From the NCBI RefSeq assembly GCF_002120225.1, contig NZ_LAPZ01000015.1, forward strand, positions 1 to 64,000: 64,000 nt of DNA. The letters are read 5' to 3'. The notes beneath the pieces were generated by a model. The model was not told the DNA's origin. It made no database searches and saw only the letters and a list, made by a program, of their open reading frames with translations. The stretch comes from Tenacibaculum holothuriorum. GTDB taxonomy: Bacteria; Bacteroidota; Bacteroidia; Flavobacteriales; Flavobacteriaceae. A program made the position numbers and the translations under genes. This document shows, one piece after another, positions 34,775-44,057 of the stretch. Each line of letters opens with the position of its first letter. The stretch's first letter is position 1.

Positions 34775-35809
34775 TTACTTTTTATAGTTATTTAAAAAAG
34801 AATTTACTTGAATAAGTAATAAAATTAAAATTGTAAAAGCTACCAAAGCTAAAGAAAGCTGTACAGCTTTGTTTTTAGAAATACCTTTAATTTCGTAACC
34901 GATTGGCTGAAAGTTAGAAACTACATTTATTATTTCAGATTTTTCAGCTTTATCATCACTAACTTTTTTTAACTCTTTGTTTAGTTCTCTTGTGGCTCTA
35001 AATAACTCTAATTCTCTATTACTTTGCTGACCATTACCAAGGTCTATATTTGTTCCCGAATTAGTTTTTTTAGCTTCTTCTAAAAGAACATCCTTATATA
35101 CTTTGTGTAATGAATCTGTTTGCGCTAAGTTTTTTCGCAGAATTAAATCTGTTCTGTTTAAGTTTTCGTTATTTAATTCTTTTAATTTATTAAAATACTG
35201 GTTTTCTGTAATTGCAGAAATTATAATATCATCTAATCTTGAAAAAACATCATTTTTTGTAGACTGAACTTGAATTACATGCACTTTATAGTTATACTTG
35301 GTAAAAGCATTTTTAAAATCATAAAAAGAAAAGCTTTTTACGGTCAACGTATCAACTGAAAGAATTAATTCGTCATAAGAGGTTATAATATCATTGTTGT
35401 TTTTAACAGGATCAATAGTAAACTTTTTTAAAGATTGTGCCTCTTCATCACTAATTTTAAAAATTTCAGCTAATAAATCGTGTTTTTCTTGTTTAACTAA
35501 GTCATTGTAAAACAAAACATTATTATATAACTGTCTTGCGCTTTCAAAATTAGTTTGAACATGAAGATCTGAGCCAAACTTTTTTTCACCACTAAACTCT
35601 AAAAAAGTACCAATTACTGCTCCTATAATAGCAGCAATACCTAGTTTTATAGCATTTGTTTTTAAAAACAGTAAAATAGTTATTAAAAAATGGAAAAGCT
35701 GTTTAAAAATTGAGCCAATAAACTGGAACAATTTAGAAAAACCTCTACCAATAATTACAAAAAGAGAACCTAAGTCTATTTCTTCTTCGTTGTTTGGTTT
35801 GTTTGACAT
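34775..35809 (-). CDS. Wzz-like membrane protein, putative chain-length determinant
   Basis: Protein of 344 residues with a hydrophobic stretch near 45-75 (LITILLFLKTNAIKLGIAAI) and another near the C-terminus (AVQLSLALVAFTILILLLIQV). Between them lies a long, mostly helical periplasmic part with coiled-coil character. This two-helix topology is that of polysaccharide co-polymerases (Wzz). The tail region before the last helix (QPIGYEIKGISKNKAV) resembles the proline-containing segment of such proteins. The assignment rests on topology and position at the head of the polysaccharide genes. It starts three bases from the DUF6909 gene. Confidence 0.65.
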   Translation of the reverse strand: MSNKPNNEEEIDLGSLFVIIGRGFSKLFQFIGSIFKQLFHFLITILLFLKTNAIKLGIAAIIGAVIGTFLEFSGEKKFGSDLHVQTNFESARQLYNNVLFYNDLVKQEKHDLLAEIFKISDEEAQSLKKFTIDPVKNNNDIITSYDELILSVDTLTVKSFSFYDFKNAFTKYNYKVHVIQVQSTKNDVFSRLDDIIISAITENQYFNKLKELNNENLNRTDLILRKNLAQTDSLHKVYKDVLLEEAKKTNSGTNIDLGNGQQSNRELELFRATRELNKELKKVSDDKAEKSEIINVVSNFQPIGYEIKGISKNKAVQLSLALVAFTILILLLIQVNSFLNNYKK

Positions 35810-35812
35810 TGC

Positions 35813-37492
35813 TTAAAAAATCTGTTCTAATATTTTTTGTGTAATTGCATATGTAGGTGTTACTCCACTCATTCCTAATCCGCCAGAAGCTAAAGTAGCT
35901 CCAGTTTCTAACGGATTATCAGATGCATAATAAGCATAACGTACTTTTATATCTTTTGTTACTGTACCTCTAATTTTTGAAGCAGATTGAATTGCTTTTT
36001 GATAATGAGCTCCTTCCATTTCTAAACCGATAACATTCCAAGTAGAGTCGTGGAAAAATTTCAATAAGTCTTTATTTTGAAGAGAGGTTCCTAATACTGT
36101 AACCATTGAACCGTCAAAAACCCTAACTCCAAATCCTTCTAAATCTTCTTTAGAAAGCTCATTTTCGAATGGATAATTATCTGCAGTTCCTTCAAAAATA
36201 TGAGCAGAAGGAATCATAATATCTCCTTTTCCTCCTTCTAAAATTCCTGCTTTACCCATGATAGAAACAGATTCTACATTTAAGTAAATATCTTCTGAAT
36301 TAGTTTTATAAGGTTTTAAAAGCTCATCCATAGTTTCAAAAGCTTGCTCACCAAAAGCATAATCCATTACAATGATAACAGGCTTTTGCCCTTCAGAATT
36401 TACTTTTTCGAACTGAGAATGGTTAAAATCGATTTTATCAGTGTCTATCACTTGCACATTTATGTTAGTACCCGAGCGGTCTTTCACATAAATCAATCCA
36501 TTTTCAGAAGCATAATTTTTTACTGCTACTTGTAACGGTTTACTATTCGAGTTACTTAACAATTCATAAAGTTCGAAACCTGGTTTGTTTTTAGCTTCTT
36601 TAGGTAATGCGTTTTGTGCATAAATGGTGTTCATTACACTATGCATATTGGCACTAATAATATGAATAGGACGGTGAATTAACTCGTTTTCTAACAAAAC
36701 TTTTTTAATGTCATTTGCCCAAATTTCTCCGTAAAAGTGATGCCCGATTTCTTCTATTAAAACAGAACTGAATTTTACAGAACGTTTTTCGTCATAAAGA
36801 GTTTCGTTAATTGCTAATTTTCCTAACCAATAAATTAAATGCAAGAAACGATTCGGATTTTCTTCTGAAGCAAACTGATTATAAACATCGTATACTTCAT
36901 CGTAAGTTCGTCCTAAAATATTACCTAAATGAACAATCATAACATCTCTTTCTTCTTCAGAAAGCTGTTTGTTGTTTATAACAACATCTTCTAAATGAGT
37001 CCATTCTCTAATGAATTTACCTCCATCTTTTAACGTAACACGATCTTTAATTTTATGAGATTCGATAAATAAAAACGTTAAATGCGTTAAAATATCATAG
37101 ATTTCAGAACGACCTCTTGTTATTTCAATATTCATTTGGTCTTTGTCAATTCGATAACAATTTCTCCTACGTTTTGGAGGAACAATAGCTTTAAATTTCG
37201 AATTACGAAAACCTTCATCTGCTGTTAAATAGATAAATTGACACTCTTCGATACCTTCTGGTAATCTTTCAATAATGTAAATTAATCCGTTTAATTCTGT
37301 TTTATCTTCTGCAATTGAGCCATAAATTTCTGGACGTAATTGTAATAACGATTTACGTAATGTTTCTCCAGAAACTCCCATTGGTTTATAGAACCCTCTA
37401 CTAAATAAGTGGCGCATTGAAATGTATAATTTTTCAATTGCATTGGTAGATTCTTGTGCTCTTGTGCGTTCTTTTTGGTTAGGTTTCGACAT
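35813..37492 (-). CDS. DUF6909 family protein with nucleoside-phosphorylase-like C-terminus
   Basis: Cytoplasmic protein of 559 residues without signal or membrane segments. The N-terminal 300 residues are helical and match the Flavobacterial DUF6909 family as I recall it. The last 200 residues contain IMGKAGILEGGKGDIMIPS, HIFEGTADNYPFEN and GLEMEGAHYQKAI; the last resembles the ribose-binding Met-Glu motif of the phosphorylase/AMP nucleosidase superfamily. A role in nucleoside or nucleotide hydrolysis is therefore possible, but not shown. It heads the transcription unit that runs into the polysaccharide genes and has a TATATTTG promoter. Confidence 0.7.
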   Translation of the reverse strand: MSKPNQKERTRAQESTNAIEKLYISMRHLFSRGFYKPMGVSGETLRKSLLQLRPEIYGSIAEDKTELNGLIYIIERLPEGIEECQFIYLTADEGFRNSKFKAIVPPKRRRNCYRIDKDQMNIEITRGRSEIYDILTHLTFLFIESHKIKDRVTLKDGGKFIREWTHLEDVVINNKQLSEEERDVMIVHLGNILGRTYDEVYDVYNQFASEENPNRFLHLIYWLGKLAINETLYDEKRSVKFSSVLIEEIGHHFYGEIWANDIKKVLLENELIHRPIHIISANMHSVMNTIYAQNALPKEAKNKPGFELYELLSNSNSKPLQVAVKNYASENGLIYVKDRSGTNINVQVIDTDKIDFNHSQFEKVNSEGQKPVIIVMDYAFGEQAFETMDELLKPYKTNSEDIYLNVESVSIMGKAGILEGGKGDIMIPSAHIFEGTADNYPFENELSKEDLEGFGVRVFDGSMVTVLGTSLQNKDLLKFFHDSTWNVIGLEMEGAHYQKAIQSASKIRGTVTKDIKVRYAYYASDNPLETGATLASGGLGMSGVTPTYAITQKILEQIF

Positions 37493-37508
37493 ATATGTTT
37501 TTAAAAGT

Positions 37509-37516
37509 CAAATATA
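37509..37516 (-). promoter_or_regulatory. -7 box TATATTTG before the DUF6909 gene
   Basis: Perfect TAnnTTTG match on the minus strand, 17 bases before ATG 37492. It may drive the whole DUF6909-polysaccharide unit. Confidence 0.55.
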
Positions 37517-37533
37517 CAAATATTGTATGGAGC

Positions 37534-39159
37534 TTACTTACTTAAAATTTGGTTGTACTTTTTAGTATCTTTAAGTAAAGAAACGGCTTTTTTAATTGTA
37601 TTATCGTTTAAGAATTGATGTTTGTAAACGCCTTCTTTGTAAAAAAGTTGTTCTACAATTTCGTTTTGAATTTTTTCAATCAAAATATCTTCATTTGTAG
37701 CAATCTTTTTTACTTTGTTCTCTTTTAATTTTTGAAGCAAAGCCGTGTATTCTACATCAATTTCTTTTTGCTTATTTACTTTATACGCTTTTTTAAATAA
37801 AGCTTCTTGTTTGGTAACAAAAGTAGTGTCTTGTTTAAGTAAATAGTTTTTAAAATCGTTAAAGTTACTAGCGTTGTAAGTGAACGTGTTTAGAGAAATG
37901 CTTGGGTTTTTTCTGATAAAATGATTACCATACCCAAAGATTGCCCTCGATTTTAAAAGTTTTTCAGTTTCTTTAGTTTTCGTTGAATATTTAATAGCAA
38001 CATCTGGAGTTACACCACCGCCATCATAGACTGTCCTTCCGTTTTCGGTTTTAAAGCTATTTACTGTTCCGTCAGAAAATTTAGGAACTTTGCCAGTTTT
38101 TGCATCTCTGTTTGCATAATCTAATTCCTGAATACAACGTCCGCTAGGAGTATAATATTTAGAAATAGTAACTTTCATTTGCGTTCCATAGTTTAGCGGA
38201 AAGACACGTTGTACCAAACCTTTACCAAAAGAACGCTCTCCCATTACCACAGCTCTGTCATAATCTTGTAAAGCGCCTGATACAATTTCTGATGCAGAAG
38301 CAGAACGACCATTAATTAATACTACAATAGGAATTTCAGTATCTATCGGATCAATTCTTCCTTTATAAACTCGACTATTCTTTTTAATCTTCCCTTTTGT
38401 TTCTACAATTTTTTTTCCCTTCGGAATAAAGAAGTTCACAATATTTATCGCATCAAATAAAGAACCACCAAGATTGTTTCTCAAGTCAAACACAAGCTTT
38501 TTCATTCCCTTTTCTTTTAGCTCGTTAAAAGCTTTTTTTACATCTTCGGAAGAAGAGGCTACAGTAAAGCTTGTTAAGACAATATAACCTGTTTCATCGT
38601 CAATCATATCATAAAAAGGAACAGGACTTATAGTAACTTTATCTAATTTTAAAGAAAGGTTTTTTAAAGAGCCGTTTCTATTTATGGTCAGAGAAATAGG
38701 TGTGTCTGGAGTTCCTTTTAACGTTTCAGAAAGTTGTTCTTTTTCTAAATCTTTTAACTCTTGATTGTTAACTACAGTAATTAAATCACCAGGTTTTATG
38801 CCAGCTTTATCCGCAGGAAAACCTTTATGAACTCCTGCTACTATAATTCCTTTTTTGGTGTAATACGATGAAATTCCGATACCAGCATATTCTCCTTCTC
38901 GTTTAATACGAGCATCTTCAACTTGTTGTTCGTTGTAAAATCGAGTATAAGGGTCTAAGTTTTCTAAAGTATTGTTAATAGCTTTACTAGTAAGCTCTCC
39001 AGGATTAATCTCATCAATATAATTAATGTTTAATTCTTTAAAAAGATTGTTATAAATTTCAATTTGTTTGGCAATCTCAAAAAAACGAGATTGAAAAGAA
39101 AAAAGAAGTACTAAAGAGCATACTCCAACAATAATTCCTGTTTTTTTAATCATCTTCAT
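37534..39159 (-). CDS. S41 family C-terminal processing peptidase
   Basis: Periplasmic serine protease of 541 residues. An N-terminal hydrophobic anchor or signal (about 7-22) is followed by a PDZ domain (about 85-165, GEYAGIGISSYYTKKGIIV, GFPADKAGIKPGDLI). The S41 catalytic domain has VFDLRNNLGG, GRSASASEIVSGAL and GERSFGKGLVQ, giving the Ser288/Lys313 dyad of the Ctp/Prc type. A long C-terminal extension follows. It overlaps rnpA by 14 bases at its start, so the two are translated from one message; this rnpA-ctp order is frequent in Flavobacteria. Confidence 0.92.
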   Translation of the reverse strand: MKMIKKTGIIVGVCSLVLLFSFQSRFFEIAKQIEIYNNLFKELNINYIDEINPGELTSKAINNTLENLDPYTRFYNEQQVEDARIKREGEYAGIGISSYYTKKGIIVAGVHKGFPADKAGIKPGDLITVVNNQELKDLEKEQLSETLKGTPDTPISLTINRNGSLKNLSLKLDKVTISPVPFYDMIDDETGYIVLTSFTVASSSEDVKKAFNELKEKGMKKLVFDLRNNLGGSLFDAINIVNFFIPKGKKIVETKGKIKKNSRVYKGRIDPIDTEIPIVVLINGRSASASEIVSGALQDYDRAVVMGERSFGKGLVQRVFPLNYGTQMKVTISKYYTPSGRCIQELDYANRDAKTGKVPKFSDGTVNSFKTENGRTVYDGGGVTPDVAIKYSTKTKETEKLLKSRAIFGYGNHFIRKNPSISLNTFTYNASNFNDFKNYLLKQDTTFVTKQEALFKKAYKVNKQKEIDVEYTALLQKLKENKVKKIATNEDILIEKIQNEIVEQLFYKEGVYKHQFLNDNTIKKAVSLLKDTKKYNQILSK

Positions 39160-39529
39160 TGGTAATTTCTTCTACAAAACGGTTTAATAATTTCTTCATT
39201 TTATGCTCTATATCAGCATATTTCCATTCCTCTCTTGCAATATAAGAAATCATAAATACATACGGTTTATTAGTTGCCGAATACACTGTGTGTTTTTCCT
39301 TTCGATAAGTTTCACGCATTAAACGTTTAATTCGATTTCTGTCTACCGCTTTTTTAAAATTCCTTTTGGGTACCGAAACCCCTACTTGAGTTGGGAATTT
39401 AGAAGTATGTTCGGTTTGTAAATATACCATTCGTAGTGGAAAAACTTTAAGCGTTTTTCCTTCTTCATACAATCTCCCAATTAGTTTGCGACTTTTTAAT
39501 CGTTCGTCTTTTCCTAAAGTAAATCTCAT
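39146..39529 (-). CDS. rnpA: Ribonuclease P protein component
   Basis: Basic protein of 127 residues that assists the RNase P RNA in maturing tRNA 5' ends. Start chosen at ATG 39529 (MRFTLGKDERLKSRK); an earlier in-frame TTG at 39538 would lie inside the promoter. The RNR signature of the family appears as KKAVDRNRIKRLMRETYR, with GVSVPKRNFKKAVD before it. The -7 box TATGTTTG at 39536-39543 ends only six bases before the ATG, so the message may be nearly leaderless. rpmH, often next to rnpA elsewhere, is not here. Confidence 0.94.
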   Translation of the reverse strand: MRFTLGKDERLKSRKLIGRLYEEGKTLKVFPLRMVYLQTEHTSKFPTQVGVSVPKRNFKKAVDRNRIKRLMRETYRKEKHTVYSATNKPYVFMISYIAREEWKYADIEHKMKKLLNRFVEEITNEDD

Positions 39530-39535
39530 TACATA

Positions 39536-39543
39536 CAAACATA
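39536..39543 (-). promoter_or_regulatory. -7 box TATGTTTG of rnpA
   Basis: Perfect TAnnTTTG match on the minus strand directly before the rnpA ATG; it excludes the longer TTG start at 39538. Confidence 0.55.
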
Positions 39544-39575
39544 CGGAAACCCTAATAAAAAACCTTTTTTTTAGT

Positions 39576-39583
39576 TATTTTTG
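39576..39583 (+). promoter_or_regulatory. -7 box TATTTTTG of the acyl-CoA dehydrogenase gene
   Basis: Perfect TAnnTTTG match, 22 bases before ATG 39606; divergent from the rnpA promoter. Confidence 0.55.
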
Positions 39584-39605
39584 AATAAATTCTAAGAAAA
39601 CTACA

Positions 39606-40778
39606 ATGGATTTATTTCAAGCTCCAGATTATTATCAAGTAGATGATTTGTTAACCGATGAACATAAATTGGTTAGAAATACAGCAAGAGATTGGGTAAA
39701 AAAGCACTTATCTCCAATTATTGAAGATGCTGCTCAAGAAGCTAGGTTTCCAACCGAATTGGTAAATGGTTTAGCTGAAGTTGGTGCTTTCGGTTCTTAT
39801 ATTCCAACAGAATATGGTGGTGCTGGTTTAGATCAGATTTCTTACGGATTAATTATGCAAGAATTAGAGCGCGGAGATAGTGGAATTCGTTCTACAGCCT
39901 CGGTTCAAACGTCGTTGGTTATGGGGCCAATTTATAACTACGGAAATGAAGCACAACGCAAAAAATATTTACCAAAATTAGCGAGTGGTGAATGGATAGG
40001 TAGCTTTGGGTTAACAGAGCCCAATCATGGAAGCAATCCAGGAGGAATGGAGACGAGGTTTAAAGATATGGGAGATCATTATCTATTAAATGGAGCAAAA
40101 ATGTGGATTTCTAATGCACCAATTTGTGATGTGGCAGTGGTTTGGGCAAAAAATGAAGAAGGAAGAATTCACGGATTGATTGTTGAAAGAGGAATGGAAG
40201 GTTTTACCACTCCCGAAACTCATAACAAATGGTCGTTAAGAGCTTCAATAACTGGAGAGTTAATTTTTGACAATGTAAAAATTCCAAAGGAAAACCTACT
40301 TCCGAATAAATCTGGGTTAGGAGCTCCGTTATTATGTTTAGATGCTGCTCGTTATGGAATTGCTTGGGGAGCTATTGGTGCTGCTATGGATTGTTACGAT
40401 ACAGCACTACGTTATGCGAAAGAGCGTATACAATTTGGTAAACCTATTGGTCAATTTCAGTTGCAACAAAAGAAATTAGCAGAAATGATTACAGAAATAA
40501 CCAAAGCTCAATTACTAGCATGGAGGTTGGGAACCGTAAGAAACGAAGGGAAAGCGACTTCTGCACAAATTTCTATGGCAAAACGTAACAATGTAGAAAT
40601 GGCATTAAAAATTGCTCGAGAAGCACGACAAGTTTTAGGTGCAATGGGTATTTCTGGTGAATACTCAATTATGCGTCATTCCATGAATTTAGAAAGTGTG
40701 ATTACCTATGAAGGTACGCACGATGTACACCTTTTAATTACTGGCTTAGATATTACTGGATTGAATGCTTTTAAATAG
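39606..40778 (+). CDS. Acyl-CoA dehydrogenase, glutaryl-CoA dehydrogenase-like
   Basis: FAD enzyme of 390 residues. FGLTEPNHGSNPGGMETR and WISNAP are the FAD-binding strands; AARYGIAWGAIGAA, RIQFGKPIGQFQLQQKKLAE and QVLGAMGISGEY are the C-terminal signatures; the catalytic base is Glu369 in YEGTHDVH. The segment STASVQTSLVMGPIYNYG closely matches glutaryl-CoA dehydrogenases, which oxidise and decarboxylate glutaryl-CoA from lysine and tryptophan breakdown. No other genes of that pathway are adjacent, so the substrate remains an inference. It is a single-gene unit. Confidence 0.9.
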   Translation: MDLFQAPDYYQVDDLLTDEHKLVRNTARDWVKKHLSPIIEDAAQEARFPTELVNGLAEVGAFGSYIPTEYGGAGLDQISYGLIMQELERGDSGIRSTASVQTSLVMGPIYNYGNEAQRKKYLPKLASGEWIGSFGLTEPNHGSNPGGMETRFKDMGDHYLLNGAKMWISNAPICDVAVVWAKNEEGRIHGLIVERGMEGFTTPETHNKWSLRASITGELIFDNVKIPKENLLPNKSGLGAPLLCLDAARYGIAWGAIGAAMDCYDTALRYAKERIQFGKPIGQFQLQQKKLAEMITEITKAQLLAWRLGTVRNEGKATSAQISMAKRNNVEMALKIAREARQVLGAMGISGEYSIMRHSMNLESVITYEGTHDVHLLITGLDITGLNAFK

Positions 40779-40798
40779 GGGTTTTCTATTTGTTTGAA

Positions 40799-41746
40799 TT
40801 ATAGTTTTTCCAATACTAAAATTAAATTATCTAAATCGCTCTTTATTCCTGAAAACACTTTTGTGTTATATAATTTATCAAGTTCTAATTCGTGAATTTC
40901 ATGTTTTCTTTTTTTGTCAGTTAACATAATATCAGAAAAATCTAAAGAGGTAGAAATTCGTGCAATATCTATTTGATCATTAGAACTATCTTTTTTGCTG
41001 CGTAGATTCATTAAAGAAATAAGTGAAAATCGAATATTAAGGGTGGATATGTTTTTAAAACCATTTGACTTTAGTTCAAAAATTAACTTCTGAATCTCTT
41101 TTTTTCTAAATTTATGTTTTTTTATCAGTATATCAAGAACCAAATCTGTCCATTTAGGAAATTCACTTGTAGTTGATTTGTAACTTTCAATCATCAATTT
41201 TCCTTTATCGTATAATTTTTCAAGACGCTGAATAAATTTTTGTGCTTCTAAATGCATAAGAGCATTAAACATTATCTTTTGGGTTTTAGAATCAATTTTT
41301 TGATTCGAAGTTAATTTTTTAAACTCATTAGTATCATGTCCTATTTCTTTTATTGTTTTGAAAAGTTCTGTGTTTTTTTCTCGATAGAATTTATAATTAT
41401 CCGAATCTTTAAGAATTTCTTTAACTTCTGTGTGTAGATAGGTTTTTACAGTGATTTTATTTTTTCGAATTCTAGATGAAATTAGTTGAGATGTTAAAAA
41501 TGCTTCTGTTTTAAAACAAAACTCATCTGATATTTTATTTAAAAATAAGTCATGATTTTTAGCTTCTTTGTATTCTTTCCATGATGTTTCAATATAATGT
41601 TCGTTAGATAATGGACAGAATATAATTCCTTTTGAGTGTAATTGAAGTAATAATTCTTTAATTCTCGACCATTCTGGTGTAATATCTATTTGAAGCATTT
41701 CACTCACAGCAAATTGGTCTAGGTAAATACAGAATTTCTTTTTCAT
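40799..41746 (-). CDS. Hypothetical protein, possibly PIN-like nuclease
   Basis: Cytoplasmic, strongly charged protein of 315 residues that I do not firmly recognise. It begins KKFCIYLDQFAVSEM: a short hydrophobic strand ending in Asp, as in PIN-like nucleases of the LDQ type. Near the end, SSNDQIDIARISTSLDFSDIMLTDKKRK gives further acidic residues followed by a strand and Thr-Asp, as in the last PIN motif. The middle is a long helical insert. PIN-like proteins of this sort occur in toxin or defence contexts. It stands alone between two metabolic genes and has lower GC content than either, which suggests acquisition. Confidence 0.55.
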   Translation of the reverse strand: MKKKFCIYLDQFAVSEMLQIDITPEWSRIKELLLQLHSKGIIFCPLSNEHYIETSWKEYKEAKNHDLFLNKISDEFCFKTEAFLTSQLISSRIRKNKITVKTYLHTEVKEILKDSDNYKFYREKNTELFKTIKEIGHDTNEFKKLTSNQKIDSKTQKIMFNALMHLEAQKFIQRLEKLYDKGKLMIESYKSTTSEFPKWTDLVLDILIKKHKFRKKEIQKLIFELKSNGFKNISTLNIRFSLISLMNLRSKKDSSNDQIDIARISTSLDFSDIMLTDKKRKHEIHELELDKLYNTKVFSGIKSDLDNLILVLEKL

Positions 41747-41769
41747 GGGGAAGCTTCAATTAAACACAA

Positions 41770-42312
41770 CTATTTATTAAATCTAGTATCTAAACCATCA
41801 ATACTAATTTGGTTTCTATCCTCCCAATATTGTTGAATACCTTCTTCTCCTTTATCTTTTGCCCAATCGAGTAATTGATTTCGTTCTCCTTGGTATTCAT
41901 AAAAAGGGATTGACATTCCACAAGAAGTTTGTACACTTTCAATATGAATATCAAATATTTGTCGTGTTCCTTCTAGTTTAGGAAATAGTGTGATTAATTC
42001 GTTCCATTCGTTATCATTAGGAAGAATTTCTTTAGCTTTTCCATACAAACGAACAATGTTTGGAGCACCTTCAAAAGCACAAAACATAACTGTAATCCGA
42101 TTGTTTTCTAATAAGTGAGCCGAAGTTTCATTTCCGCTACCTGTTACACTTAACCAAGCCACTCTATGTTCGTTAATAATTCTGAAAGAATCCATTCCTT
42201 TGGGAGAAAGATTGATGCGTCCTTCGTTAGGTGCAGTAGCTACAAAAAACACTTTTTGTTGTTCAATAAACGTTTGAACTCTTGCTGTTATTTTTTCATA
42301 GAATTTTGCCAT
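41770..42312 (-). CDS. Pyridoxamine 5'-phosphate oxidase family protein
   Basis: Protein of 180 residues with the split-barrel flavin-binding fold. KVFFVATAPNEGRINLSPKG near the start and RVAWLSVTGSGNETSAHL, NNRITVMFCAFEGAPNIVRLYGKA in the middle are typical of the PNPOx-like group found in Bacteroidota, which are not the classical PdxH. It may bind FMN, F420 or haem; the actual reaction is unknown. It lies 14 bases downstream of glpK and could be in the same unit, although no shared pathway is obvious. Confidence 0.82.
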   Translation of the reverse strand: MAKFYEKITARVQTFIEQQKVFFVATAPNEGRINLSPKGMDSFRIINEHRVAWLSVTGSGNETSAHLLENNRITVMFCAFEGAPNIVRLYGKAKEILPNDNEWNELITLFPKLEGTRQIFDIHIESVQTSCGMSIPFYEYQGERNQLLDWAKDKGEEGIQQYWEDRNQISIDGLDTRFNK

Positions 42313-42326
42313 AGCTTATCTTTTAA

Positions 42327-43808
42327 TTAGTCAATCCAATCTTTAGTTCTTTCAACAGCTTTTTGCCATTTTTTGTACAATTTGTTTCTATTTTCTTCAG
42401 TAATGGTTGGTGTAAATTGCTTTTGAATTTTTCTATGTTGTAAAATATCTTCTTGTTTCCATAGTCCAACACAAATTCCTGCTAAGTAAGCAGCTCCCAT
42501 TACTGTGGTTTCAATAGTTTCTGGACGTTCAACAGTTACATCTAAAATATTGGATTGAAACTGCATTAAATAATTATTAGCACAAGCACCACCATCTACT
42601 TTTAGAGAACTCAAAGGAACTTCACTATCTTTTTGCATTACTTCTAAAATATCTTTGGTTTGGTAAGCAAGAGAATCTAATGTAGCTTTAATTAAATGAT
42701 TTTTTCCAGTGTCTCTAGTCAATCCGAAAATAGCACCACGAGCATACATATCCCAATACGGAGCACCTAAACCAGCAAAAGCAGGAACGACATACACAGG
42801 ATTTTTTCCTTCTACTTCCATAGCAAAAATTTCACTTTCTTTAGCATCTTTTATAATTTGTAATCCATCTCGTAACCACTGAATTGCCGAACCAGCAACA
42901 AAAACACTTCCTTCTAGAGCGTAATAAACTTTGTTGTTAATTCCCCAAGCAATTGTAGTTAATAATCCATTTTTAGAATACTCTATTTCTTCACCAGTAT
43001 TCATTAACATAAAACAACCTGTACCGTAAGTGTTTTTTGCTTCTCCTTTATTAAAACAAGTTTGACCAAATAATGCCGCTTGTTGGTCTCCTGCAATTCC
43101 TGAAATTGGAATTTGAATTCCATCTAACTCAAAATTTCCAAAATGATAAGATGAAGGTTTTACTTCAGGCAGCATTGAAGTTGGTATTTTTAATTCTTGC
43201 AACAATGTTTTATCCCAAGTAAGATTTTTAATATCGAATAACATTGTTCGAGAAGCATTACTATAATCGGTAGCGTGAACTTTTCCGTTTGTTAAATTCC
43301 ACAATAACCAAGTATCAATGGTTCCAAATAGTAAATTTCCTTTTTCAACTTCAGTTCTAGCTCCTTTGACGTTTTGTAAAATCCAGTTGATTTTTGTTGC
43401 TGAGAAATAACTATCTATTACTAAACCTGTAGTTTTACGAACATGATCTTCTAAACCATTTTCTTTAAGATGTTCGCAAATATTTGCTGTACGCTTGTCT
43501 TGCCAAACAATAGCATTATAAATAGGTTTTCCTGTGTTTTTATTCCATACAACGGTAGTTTCTCGCTGATTGGTTATTCCTATTCCTGCAATTTCTTCAG
43601 CTTTTATTCCAGCTTGTTTTATTACTTTTTTTAAAGTTGAAAGTTGCGTTTGTAAAATTTCTTCAGCGTTATGTTCTACCCAACCTGATTGAGGAAATAT
43701 TTGCTCAAATTCTTGTTGATTCATAGCAACAATTTCTCCTTTTTCATTAATAATAACCGAACGAGAACTTGTGGTGCCTTGATCTAAGGCTACAATATAT
43801 TTAGACAT
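42327..43808 (-). CDS. glpK: Glycerol kinase
   Basis: FGGY-family kinase of 493 residues phosphorylating glycerol to sn-glycerol 3-phosphate. Start [20 protein letters not shown] is the phosphate-binding loop; [54 protein letters not shown] and [15 protein letters not shown] are all conserved. Length is typical. No glpF or glpD is next to it. The peptide gene upstream (43910) is separated by a terminator, so glpK should have its own promoter, which I cannot place. Confidence 0.97.
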   Translation of the reverse strand: MSKYIVALDQGTTSSRSVIINEKGEIVAMNQQEFEQIFPQSGWVEHNAEEILQTQLSTLKKVIKQAGIKAEEIAGIGITNQRETTVVWNKNTGKPIYNAIVWQDKRTANICEHLKENGLEDHVRKTTGLVIDSYFSATKINWILQNVKGARTEVEKGNLLFGTIDTWLLWNLTNGKVHATDYSNASRTMLFDIKNLTWDKTLLQELKIPTSMLPEVKPSSYHFGNFELDGIQIPISGIAGDQQAALFGQTCFNKGEAKNTYGTGCFMLMNTGEEIEYSKNGLLTTIAWGINNKVYYALEGSVFVAGSAIQWLRDGLQIIKDAKESEIFAMEVEGKNPVYVVPAFAGLGAPYWDMYARGAIFGLTRDTGKNHLIKATLDSLAYQTKDILEVMQKDSEVPLSSLKVDGGACANNYLMQFQSNILDVTVERPETIETTVMGAAYLAGICVGLWKQEDILQHRKIQKQFTPTITEENRNKLYKKWQKAVERTKDWID

Positions 43809-43852
43809 GTTGTATTTAAAAGTAAGTTTAGATTTTAAAAATACTTAAAAAT

Positions 43853-43888
43853 AAAAAAACCTTCTAAAGAATATTCTCTAGAAGGCTT
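43853..43888 (-). terminator. Terminator of the 32-residue peptide gene
   Basis: CCTTCTA and TAGAAGG pair around an inner AGAATATTCT palindrome; on the minus strand seven T follow. It begins about 22 bases after the stop at 43910 and isolates glpK. Confidence 0.8.
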
Positions 43889-43909
43889 TTTCTGTTTTTC
43901 GTTAGATTT

Positions 43910-44008
43910 TTAACGATTGATAGCATAACTGGCCCCTTTTCCAAATTCTGCTAACGTTACTAAAAAGTTACTAACTACATTGTTAGTTTTCTTTAATAAT
44001 TCCCCCAT
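43910..44008 (-). CDS. Small peptide of 32 residues, regulated promoter
   Basis: ATG 44008 opens a 32-codon frame ending TAA 43912-43910. The product starts MGELLKKTNNVVSNFLVTLA and ends in FGKGASYAINR; helix prediction by eye gives an amphipathic helix with basic ends and no signal peptide. I do not recognise it. Support for a real gene comes from its context: a perfect -7 box TATCTTTG at 44065-44058, two TGCGGAAAA sites upstream of it, a leader of about 43 bases with a small hairpin (GTTC-GTTT-GAAC), and a terminator just after the stop. It is next to a two-component system, so it may be a signal, an effector or a regulator. Confidence 0.6.
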   Translation of the reverse strand: MGELLKKTNNVVSNFLVTLAEFGKGASYAINR

Positions 44009-44057
44009 GATGTTTGATTTTAAATTTCCCCTATAATTTTTGTTCAAACGAACACTA

